20,698 nucleotides of DNA from JAIEPT01 sp038217425 (lineage in GTDB: Bacteria > Planctomycetota > Planctomycetia > Gemmatales > Gemmataceae), in the NCBI GenBank assembly GCA_038217425.1, contig JBBQPM010000119.1:1-20698 (forward strand). Reading direction: 5' to 3'. The stretch's first letter is position 1. Every line of letters begins with the position of its first letter. Shown here one piece after another: positions 14,113 to 20,698 of the stretch. The translations under genes and the position numbers were made by a program. The notes beneath the pieces are model-generated. The model was not told the DNA's origin. It worked only from the letters and a program-made list of their open reading frames with translations, and did not search any database.

Positions 14113-15807
14113 ATGCTGACCGCACGCGGTTGGTGGTTCCTGTTCTTCACCCTCCTCCTCTTCGGCCTGGCCGTGGTCGTGCGGATCCTTTCGCTGCGTC
14201 TGATCTCCACCACGCTGTTGCTCTGGTTTCTGGGATCGTGGTTTCTGTTTCACTTCAAGATTCGCTGGCTGATGCCGCGGCTGCGCGTCCATCGTCAGGT
14301 GCTGGCCGGGGAAGACGCCGTCGATCTCGCCTGGGCGGGGATGTCGCTGGAGGTGCGCGTTCGCCTCGAAGGCCCGCGGCTTATGACGTTCCCGTGGGTG
14401 CTGGCGATCGATCGAGTGCCGGGATTGGCGCGCTGGCAGGCGGGCGAAGTGTGGAACGAGGGGCGCCTGGCGCCCGAATCGCCGCTGGAGATTCGCTACA
14501 CGATCCGCTGCCCGAGCGCGGGCCGGCTGCTATTTTTCGGCATGCACGTGCGTTTCTTCGATCCGCAGGGCTTCTTTTTCACGACGACGTGGGTGCGCCA
14601 AGAGGAAAGCGTACGGGTGCTGCCGCCGCCGACGGATGAGCCGCGGACGTCGCCGTTGCGCAAACGGCAGCACATGATTCCGCTCATCGGCAGTCATCGC
14701 TTCCTGCGCAGCGGGACGGGGACGGAGCTTCTGGACCTGCGCGATTACATGGTGGGCGATCCGCCCAAGCTGATCGCGTGGAAGGCATCGGCGCGGCGCG
14801 ATCGGCTCATCACCAAGGAATACGAGAGCGAAGTGCCGATCCGCTGCACGCTGTTCGTCGACACGTCGTCGTCGGTGCGGATCGGGCCGTTGGGCGAGAA
14901 CGCGCTGGCGCGCCTCGTCGAGATTTCCTCGGCCGTCGCCTACTCCAACACGGAGCAGCGCGACCTTACGGGACTGGTCGCTTTCGACGAACGGGCCGTC
15001 ACGAAATGGGTGCGCGCGGGGCGCGGCAAGCGGGCGCTCTATCATCTGCTCGGCCAACTCGCCGACCTCGCCGATTTGCCGCCGACGTCGGACTTCGTTT
15101 ATCCGGACCTCTTACTGAGTTACGCGTACGGCGTCGCCCAGGATTTCTACCCGGAGCGTCTGGAGCCGGACGTCAATCAGGTGCCGTGGTATTGGCCGAG
15201 GTTCTGGTTTCGGCGAGGACGCTGGCGCAAACGGCTCTCGGCGCTCTTCGCGGTGCGCTACCATCTGGGCCCCGGCGGCGTCGCCCAGCTCCTCGCCGAC
15301 GACGCGGGGTTCTATCACTGTGCACAAAACTTCCTGGCCGAGCATCAGGTGGCGTGTCCGTTGCGGTTGCTCGACGACCAGGGCCGAAACCCTTACGCCG
15401 CTCCCGGCAAGATCGACGTCTTGAGCCAGGCGCTGCACCGCGCGATCCTGCATGGCCAGGAGAACGAACTCTTCGTGCTGATGATCGAACTGGCGGATCT
15501 GGAGGAACGCATGGAGCCGCTGCTCCGCAGCATCCGCCTGGCCCGCGCCAAACATCATCAGGTGCTGGCGGTGATTCCCTGGCCGTTCGGCGTCGACCTG
15601 CCGGGTCAACCTCAACTCGCCGAACCGCCGCGTTCGCTGCAAGAGCAACTCTTTCGCGCACAGACGGTTCGGCTGCACGCCAATTTCGAAAAGGTCAAAC
15701 GCCTGCTCGCCGCCCAGGGGGCGCCGACCTTGTGTGCCGCCCGCACCGACTCCGTGCGGCTCATTCTCGAACGCGTGCACCGCTTGAGAGGCTGGCAATC
15801 CCGATGA
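14113..15807 (+). CDS. DUF58-domain protein with N-terminal membrane segments and VWA-like core
   Basis: 564 aa; ATG at 14113 with GAGG about 7 bases upstream, and a long in-frame N-terminal extension to 13990 rejected because it translates the repeat. Residues 8-48 carry two hydrophobic segments, typical of these proteins. The DUF58 signature is at about 200-240: SGTGTELLDLRDYMVGDPPKLIAWKASARRDRLITKEYE. LFVDTSSSVRIG (248-257) is a VWA-type MIDAS with DxSxS (Asp250, Ser252, Ser254). DUF58 proteins usually pair with MoxR AAA+ ATPases and a transglutaminase or VWA membrane protein; none is visible in this window. The C-terminal half (about 320-564) has helical and beta stretches of unassigned fold. 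Its stop overlaps the start of the next gene (ATGA), so the two are co-translated. Confidence 0.9.
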   Translation: MLTARGWWFLFFTLLLFGLAVVVRILSLRLISTTLLLWFLGSWFLFHFKIRWLMPRLRVHRQVLAGEDAVDLAWAGMSLEVRVRLEGPRLMTFPWVLAIDRVPGLARWQAGEVWNEGRLAPESPLEIRYTIRCPSAGRLLFFGMHVRFFDPQGFFFTTTWVRQEESVRVLPPPTDEPRTSPLRKRQHMIPLIGSHRFLRSGTGTELLDLRDYMVGDPPKLIAWKASARRDRLITKEYESEVPIRCTLFVDTSSSVRIGPLGENALARLVEISSAVAYSNTEQRDLTGLVAFDERAVTKWVRAGRGKRALYHLLGQLADLADLPPTSDFVYPDLLLSYAYGVAQDFYPERLEPDVNQVPWYWPRFWFRRGRWRKRLSALFAVRYHLGPGGVAQLLADDAGFYHCAQNFLAEHQVACPLRLLDDQGRNPYAAPGKIDVLSQALHRAILHGQENELFVLMIELADLEERMEPLLRSIRLARAKHHQVLAVIPWPFGVDLPGQPQLAEPPRSLQEQLFRAQTVRLHANFEKVKRLLAAQGAPTLCAARTDSVRLILERVHRLRGWQSR

Positions 15808-16619
15808 AACCCGGCTCCGTCGTCGCTCCCGGATCCCTCCCCTACCTCGGATTGTGCCTGGTCGGCATGGTGCTGGTCACCACGGCACTCCTCTTTCAAG
15901 GCGCCCGCAACCTCAACGGCATCGTGCTCGCCGTCGGCATGGGGTCGCTGGTCGCCCGCTTCGGTTTCATGCCGTACCTGTATCTCGGCGCCATCGCGTT
16001 TGTCCAGTTCAGCCGCGAGCGCCGCTTCGAGACCAGCGGCAATTTTCAACTCGACGATCTCCTGCTCGCGGCCGGCACGCTTCTCTACATGGCCTCGATC
16101 TTTCGCCTGCACGGGCTGACCAAAACCCTGGGGCCGTACGATTCCCGGTTGTCGGCCAAACCCGTACCCGACGGACCGACGCTCCCCGCCAACTTCCGCA
16201 CCGGCGCCAAGATCCATCCCCTGGAATTCGCCTGGCTTCTCCTGATGATCCCCGTCTTCGTTTTCTTCGGGCAATTCCTGACCCTCTACTTGCGCTCCGA
16301 GTATCCACTGCCGTTTCACGAAATCCTCGTCCTGGTCTGGAGTCTCGCTCTGGGGTTGTTGGTCGTGGGACTGCTCTTCAACCTGTGGCGCCGGGCGCAG
16401 ATGGACGGCGAAACCGCGCAGCTCGTCTTGCAGGAAACGCTCTGGCAGCAGACCCGCAGCGAGCAAGACCGCATCGCCGCCGGCATGACCGACAGGCGCT
16501 GGATTACCTGGGGCTCGGCGTTCCGCTTCGCCTGGACGCTCTTCAAGATCGCCCTGGTGCTGGCGGCGCTGGAACGGCTCTTGACGCTGCAGCGCTTCGT
16601 GGAAAATTCGATGCGGTAG
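15804..16619 (+). CDS. Polytopic membrane protein coupled to the DUF58 gene
   Basis: 271 aa; its ATG (15804-15806) overlaps the DUF58 stop by four bases, so translation is coupled and expression levels matched. The frame extends upstream inside the DUF58 gene only as antisense-like noise; this start is the natural one. Hydrophobic stretches at about 13-32, 38-70, 85-100, 135-158, 170-193 and 235-258 indicate five to six transmembrane helices. A conserved-looking loop holds KTLGPYDSRLSAKPVPDGPTLP (about 109-130), and a charged linker near 193-230 (RRAQMDGETAQLV) probably lies in the cytoplasm. I recognise no family signature. It presumably acts with the DUF58 protein in the envelope. Confidence 0.8.
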   Translation: MKPGSVVAPGSLPYLGLCLVGMVLVTTALLFQGARNLNGIVLAVGMGSLVARFGFMPYLYLGAIAFVQFSRERRFETSGNFQLDDLLLAAGTLLYMASIFRLHGLTKTLGPYDSRLSAKPVPDGPTLPANFRTGAKIHPLEFAWLLLMIPVFVFFGQFLTLYLRSEYPLPFHEILVLVWSLALGLLVVGLLFNLWRRAQMDGETAQLVLQETLWQQTRSEQDRIAAGMTDRRWITWGSAFRFAWTLFKIALVLAALERLLTLQRFVENSMR

Positions 16620-16682
16620 TCGTTGTCGCCCCGGATTGGAGCGGCTCGCCGTAACTCAGTTTGGGAAGTTCTCGAAAAGCTC

Positions 16683-16718
16683 CAGGCGAGCGAGGGACAT
16701 ACGTCCGTCGCTCGCCTG
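16683..16718. terminator. Hairpin between convergent genes (likely bidirectional terminator)
   Basis: CAGGCGAGCGAGGGAC (16683-16698) pairs with GTCCGTCGCTCGCCTG (16703-16718): 16 positions with one mismatch and a 4-base loop (ATAC). It lies in the 122-base gap between the 271-aa membrane protein stop (16619) and the Ig-protein stop (16742), so it can serve both transcripts. Confidence 0.6.
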
Positions 16719-16741
16719 TTTCGCTGCGTGGCGGGGCATTC

Positions 16742-19700
16742 TTACAGGAGTCGACCGCGCGTCGTGAAGGTCACGTCGGTGAATAAGCCGTTGAACGCGA
16801 AGCGGATGGTGTAGGTTCCGCCCTTATTGACCGAGAGGTTGTTGAAGCTGGCGCTGCCGCCGGAGATGGCGACCGAGGTGGTGCCGCTGAGGACGGCGCC
16901 GACGGGGGCGGAGACAAGGGTCGCGGTGACGGGGCCCACGGAGGTCGTGACCAAGGCGCCGGTGGCATCGTAGGCCTGGATCGTCACGGAAAACTGCGTG
17001 AAGGCCGAGACCGAGCCGCCGAAGATTGCGGACAGGTTGCTGGCGGTGACATTGATCGCGGCGGAGTTGGAGGTCGGCAGCCCGGCGGAGGAAGCCGTGA
17101 GCGTGTAGGCTCCTCCCTTATCGAGGGTGAGACCGGTGAAGGAGGCGACGCCGGCGATGGCGTTCACCGTCAGCGTGCCGCCCAGGGCGCCGCCGCCGGG
17201 GTTGGTCCCGATCGCGAGGGTGATCGGACCGGTGAACGCGGTGTCGACCGCGCCGCCGGAAGTCCGAGCTTCCACCTGCAGACTGAACGGGACGCCGGAG
17301 ACGACGGACCCGGCCAGGCCGACGAAGGTGAGGGGCGGGGCAAGGACGTTGACGTTCACCGTGCCGAGGCTCTGCGTGAAGTTGCCGTTGGCGTTGAAGC
17401 GGGCGGTGATGGTGTGGGTGCCGACGGTCAGCGCTGTCGTGGTGAAGGTCGCCACGCCGCTAGCGCTCACGGTGACGTTGCCGCCCGTGGCCACGCCGTC
17501 GACGAGGAAGGTCACGTTGCCGGCAGGCGTGGTGAACGGGGTCGTCGAGGTCGCAGTGAAGGTGACGGCGCCGCCCACGAACGGCGAGGTGTTGCTGGCG
17601 GTGACCGAGGTCGACGTCACGCCGGGGTTGACGGTCAAGTTCGACACCGAGGAGTCGCTGGCGCTGAGGATCGGCGAGCCGTTGTAGCGGGCGGAGAGGG
17701 TGTGCGTGCCGACGGGGACGCCGGCGAGGGTATACACGGCCGAGAAGCCCACGGTGGGGACGGTGGCCAGTGCTACGCCGTTGCGGAAGAAGGTGACGGT
17801 GCCGCCGGGCGCGGAGCCGGCGGTGACGGTGGCGGTGAGCGTTTGGTTTTGGCCGAACTGCGTGGTCGCCAGCGAGGTCAGAGCGATCGACGTGGCGGCG
17901 CCGGAGATGCTTTGCGACAGCGGGCCGTTGGAGCTGCCGGCGAAGTTCGGGGCGGCCGCCGGCGGTGCGTAGGTCGCATTGATCGTGTGGCTGCCGATGG
18001 CGAGCGGCGGGCTGAGGGTGGCGACGCCGGAAGCGTTCACGGGGACGACGTAGTTGACGCCATTGACGTCGAAGGTGACGTTGCCGTTGGGGACGACGGA
18101 GCTGTCGAGATTGGTAACGGTGGCGGTGATGGTGGCGCCGCCGACGCCGCCGGGGTTGGAAGAGGCGAGCGCGAGCGAGGTCGTGGCAGCGACGATGGTT
18201 TGGTTGATGGCCGGGGACGAAGCGGTGCTGTAGTTGGCGTCGCCGCCGAAGATGGCGCTGATCGTGTAAGAGCCGACGCCCAGAGGCGGGGTGAGGTAGG
18301 CCACGTTGCCGGCGCCGACGGGTACGGTGGCGGTGGTGATGGTTCCGCCGCGGTTCATGACGAAGGTGACGTTGCCGCCGATCGTGTCGAAGCCGGCGGC
18401 GGTCGGCGTGAGCGTGGCCTGCATGACGTTGACGCCGTAGAGGTTGCCGTTGAGAGAAGTGACTGCGACGCCGGGAATGGCCCGACTGATGGTCAGGGGC
18501 TGGGTGGGGGAGTTGCTGGCTCCGAAGTCGGGGCTGCCGTTGTAGACCGCGCGGACGGTGTGACTGCCGGCGCCGATCGTTGCGGTGCTGAGACTGGCGA
18601 TGCCGCTGCCGTTCACGGTGACGTTGCCGGGGATGGCGACGCCGTTGACGAAGAAGGTGACGTTGCCGACGTTGACGGTTCCCACCGACGTGACGGTGGC
18701 AGTCATCGTGATCGACGTGCCGAGGACAGCGCTGGAGGGAGCGACGGACAGCGCGGTACTTGAGGCGGAGGCGAAGATCGTTTGGCCCGCGCCTCCCACG
18801 TTGCTGAGGAAGATGATGCTGCCGTTATAGACGCCGAGGATGGTGTGGCTGCCGACGGGGAGACTGGCGAGCGAGAAGGTCGCCTGGCCGGCGCCATTGA
18901 GCGGCATGTCGGGGACTTGCTGCACCCCGTTGACGAAGAAGGTGATGTTTCCGGTGGGGATCGGGGCGCCTGTATTGACGGGCGTGACGGTGGCGGTGAA
19001 GGTCAGGGTGGTCCCCAGCGGCGCGGAGGGCATGCTGGAAGCGACGGCGACGTTGACGTTGCCCTGGACGGTGTGCGTGAAGGTGGTCGACCCGCCGCTG
19101 AAGTTGCCGTTGGCGGGGTAGGTGACGGTGATGGTGTGAACGCCTACGGGGAGGCTGCTGAGGCTGATCGATCCGCTGCCGGCGGCGTCGAGGGTGGCGT
19201 TGCCGAGATTGGTCGGTCCGACGCTAAAGGTGACGTTGCCGGTGGGTAGCCCGAAGCTCGAGTTGGTCGGGATGACGGTGACGCCGAGGGTGATGCTGTC
19301 TCCCACGAGCGAGGGGTTGGGGGAGGAGTTGGGGGAGAGGGTGACGCCCATGGCAGAGACGAAGAAGGTCATCGTCTGGTTGGAGAGGTTGAAATTGCCG
19401 TCGCCTTCGTAGAAGGTTTGCAGGGTGTGATTGCCCATGCTGAGGTTGCTGGGGAGCGTGAGGGTGGCGGCTCCGGCGGCGAGGGAGAAGGGGCCGGCGA
19501 GGGCGCCGCCGTCGATGCGGTAGGTCAGGTTGCCGCTGGGAATGCCGGCGCCGGGCGCGACCGCCTCGATGACGACGTTGGCGGACAGCGGCACGCCGAA
19601 CTGCGGCGTCGCGGGGGTGAAGGTGACGTTCGCGGTGGTGTTGGCCGGGTTGACGATCTGCGTCAACGAGAGGGCCGAGTTCCCGCTGAAAGTAGTATTA

Positions 19701-20698
19701 CCGAGCGTGATGGCGTCGATCGTGTGCGTGCCGACGGTGAGATTGCTGCGCGACAGGGTAGCGGTGCCGAGCGAGCCGTTGGCATTGAGGGAGATCGGCA
19801 CGGTGACGTTGGTTCCGTCGACGCTGAAGATCATGTCATCGGCAGAGACGAAGAAGGTGCCGCTCTCCGGGGTGACGGTGGCGGTGAACGTAATATTTTG
19901 CCCAAAGACGCCGGGGGTCGCGCTGGAGACGATGCCGACCGTCAAGGGGGAGAGGCTTCGCACGAGGTAGACGCTGGTGGGGGTGTAGTTGATGGTGTAG
20001 CGTTCGCCGTTGGAGGCGATGAGGCGGGCGCCGTTGCTGAAGGCGCCGGTGATGTTGGCCGCGGTGATGAGGGTGATGTTGGCGCCGAGGGGGACGCTGA
20101 CGTTGGCGAGACCGACGAGCAGGGAGTTGCCCAGGGTGATGTTGCCGGCGGAGACAAGGGTATCGAACTGCCCGGCGCCAACGCCGTCGAGGTGGAAGGC
20201 GTAGGAACCGTTGGCGTTGAGGGTGATGTTGTTGCCGGCGAGGGCGCCGATGGCGGTGAGGCTGCCGGGATTCACCGTGCCGCCGATGGCGTTGCTGGTG
20301 ATGTTGCCGGCATTGCCCGAACCGCCCACCGTGCCGCCGTTCAGGGTGATGTTGCGCAGGGAGCCATCGACCTGGAGCGTACCGCAACTGGCGATAGCGC
20401 GTCCGAGGAAAGTCGTATTGGCGGCAACGTTGAGATCGACCGTGCCCAGGCCGGTCTTGACGACCTGGACGTTGGCGGTCGCGCTGGCGAAGGTGCCGTT
20501 GATGCTGAGCGTCTGACAGGCATCGACGTTGAGGTTCGCGTTGTAAGTGACGGCGGGCGAGGCGGTCGGCGGGGGCGTCACGCTGAGCGTGCCGTTCCAG
20601 GTATTGTTGCCCCGGCCGTTGTGCAGCGTGGCCCCCGCGAGGGCGGCGTTGGCGTTGGCGCCGATCAGCGTGAGCGCCTTGCCGGTAACGGCAAAACC
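16742..20698 (-). CDS. Giant secreted Ig-repeat surface protein, 3' part (runs off the right edge)
   Basis: 1318 visible residues; the frame continues past base 20698 with no start in view, so the N-terminus and signal peptide are missing. The GTG at 20581 is not treated as the start, as the open frame continues above it. Before the Ig units (19955-20698) there is an autotransporter-associated beta-strand-like stretch: GGTVNPGSLTAIGALAGNN, NGSYAFHLDG, FDTLVSAGNITLGNSLLV, ANITLITAANITGAFSNG. Then follow nine Big_3_5-type Ig units (17345-19954) and two final units of a different Ig type (16745-17344) with GVASFTGLTLDKGGAYTLTASS. No C-terminal barrel, LPXTG, PEP-CTERM or secretion motif is visible: the end is TIRFAFNGLFTDVTFTTRGRLL. 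Presumably extracellular, for adhesion, envelope or biofilm. Asn-Xaa-Ser/Thr sites are unusually dense. Confidence 0.9.
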   Translation of the reverse strand, partial: GFAVTGKALTLIGANANAALAGATLHNGRGNNTWNGTLSVTPPPTASPAVTYNANLNVDACQTLSINGTFASATANVQVVKTGLGTVDLNVAANTTFLGRAIASCGTLQVDGSLRNITLNGGTVGGSGNAGNITSNAIGGTVNPGSLTAIGALAGNNITLNANGSYAFHLDGVGAGQFDTLVSAGNITLGNSLLVGLANVSVPLGANITLITAANITGAFSNGARLIASNGERYTINYTPTSVYLVRSLSPLTVGIVSSATPGVFGQNITFTATVTPESGTFFVSADDMIFSVDGTNVTVPISLNANGSLGTATLSRSNLTVGTHTIDAITLGNTTFSGNSALSLTQIVNPANTTANVTFTPATPQFGVPLSANVVIEAVAPGAGIPSGNLTYRIDGGALAGPFSLAAGAATLTLPSNLSMGNHTLQTFYEGDGNFNLSNQTMTFFVSAMGVTLSPNSSPNPSLVGDSITLGVTVIPTNSSFGLPTGNVTFSVGPTNLGNATLDAAGSGSISLSSLPVGVHTITVTYPANGNFSGGSTTFTHTVQGNVNVAVASSMPSAPLGTTLTFTATVTPVNTGAPIPTGNITFFVNGVQQVPDMPLNGAGQATFSLASLPVGSHTILGVYNGSIIFLSNVGGAGQTIFASASSTALSVAPSSAVLGTSITMTATVTSVGTVNVGNVTFFVNGVAIPGNVTVNGSGIASLSTATIGAGSHTVRAVYNGSPDFGASNSPTQPLTISRAIPGVAVTSLNGNLYGVNVMQATLTPTAAGFDTIGGNVTFVMNRGGTITTATVPVGAGNVAYLTPPLGVGSYTISAIFGGDANYSTASSPAINQTIVAATTSLALASSNPGGVGGATITATVTNLDSSVVPNGNVTFDVNGVNYVVPVNASGVATLSPPLAIGSHTINATYAPPAAAPNFAGSSNGPLSQSISGAATSIALTSLATTQFGQNQTLTATVTAGSAPGGTVTFFRNGVALATVPTVGFSAVYTLAGVPVGTHTLSARYNGSPILSASDSSVSNLTVNPGVTSTSVTASNTSPFVGGAVTFTATSTTPFTTPAGNVTFLVDGVATGGNVTVSASGVATFTTTALTVGTHTITARFNANGNFTQSLGTVNVNVLAPPLTFVGLAGSVVSGVPFSLQVEARTSGGAVDTAFTGPITLAIGTNPGGGALGGTLTVNAIAGVASFTGLTLDKGGAYTLTASSAGLPTSNSAAINVTASNLSAIFGGSVSAFTQFSVTIQAYDATGALVTTSVGPVTATLVSAPVGAVLSGTTSVAISGGSASFNNLSVNKGGTYTIRFAFNGLFTDVTFTTRGRLL
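16745..17344 (-). repeat. Two C-terminal Ig-like units of a second type
   Basis: Units 17344-17042 and 17041-16745 (101 and 99 residues). They share a SVVSGVPFSLQVEA / SVSAFTQFSVTIQAYD strand, an LxGTxxVxxxxGxASFxxLxxxKGGxYTxxxx strand, and lack the GNVTF strand of the preceding nine. They are likely a distinct Ig subfamily ending the protein. Confidence 0.65.
17345..19954 (-). repeat. Nine tandem Big_3_5-like Ig-domain repeats, 92-101 residues each
   Basis: Unit boundaries by eye in coding order: 19954-19652, 19651-19358, 19357-19067, 19066-18770, 18769-18488, 18487-18194, 18193-17906, 17905-17630 and 17629-17345. Each unit has a LTFTATVTP strand, a GNVTFxVNG strand and an xVGxHTIxAxY strand. 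A conserved plus-strand 15-mer (GAAGGTGACGTTGCC and variants) recurs at 17507, 17789, 18071, 18362, 18653, 18938, 19226 and 19521, giving a 282-295-base period. Confidence 0.85.

Noticed and set aside
17414..18763. 449-aa plus-strand frame inside the Ig array
   Set aside because: Gly/Asp/Arg-rich, repetitive translation of the antisense of the Ig repeats; no start context or family motif.

Overview
The window is GC-rich and reads as an accessory or ordinary chromosomal stretch of a planctomycete, most likely a member of the Gemmatales or a related group. This rests on the mix of gene families: a formylglycine-type sulfatase, a SUMF1-domain protein, a secreted PQQ-like propeller, a Tat-exported Gfo/Idh/MocA oxidoreductase, a sugar-isomerase-like TIM barrel, a DUF58 protein and a giant Ig-repeat surface protein. 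Many genes are monocistronic, and most gaps carry long hairpins. The lineage is inferred from gene content; no rRNA or other marker gene is present.

Layout. 1-629 (-): 5' part of a secreted SbsA-like Ig-domain protein, running off the left edge. 700-2535 (-): Cys-type sulfatase with a HEAT-like tail, divergent from 2592-3821 (+): membrane-anchored HtrA-type protease with a PDZ domain. 3822-4137: no gene, but a cluster of small palindromes and two inverted copies of a roughly 30-bp element. 4138-5346 (-): exported PQQ-like beta-propeller. 5373-5460: 35-bp inverted repeat. 5474-6301 (-): secreted SUMF1-domain protein lacking the catalytic cysteine pair. 6330-6381: imperfect hairpin. 6390-7433 (-): sugar phosphate isomerase/epimerase-like protein. 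7680-8951 (+): EAL-domain protein with a C-terminal sensor-like domain. 8958-9027: perfect 29-bp hairpin. 9036-10301 (-): Tat-signal Gfo/Idh/MocA oxidoreductase. 10405-11778 (-): membrane fatty-acid desaturase. 11909-13825 (-): polytopic membrane protein, possibly GT-C-like. 14113-15807 (+): DUF58 protein, translationally coupled to a 271-aa membrane protein (15804-16619). 16742-20698 (-): 3' part of a very large secreted protein with an autotransporter-type beta-strand segment followed by eleven Ig-like domains.

How the genes relate. The sulfatase, isomerase-like protein, oxidoreductase, PQQ propeller and SUMF1 protein fit the secreted polysaccharide-catabolism repertoire typical of planctomycetes, but nothing here proves that they form one pathway. 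Only the DUF58/membrane-protein pair is a clear operon. The EAL protein suggests c-di-GMP turnover tied to a small-molecule sensor. I see no defence system, CRISPR, transposase, tRNA or rRNA. The most unusual items are the sequon-rich Ig array, the non-catalytic SUMF1 protein, the sensor-fused EAL protein, and at least three unrelated classes of intergenic inverted repeat.
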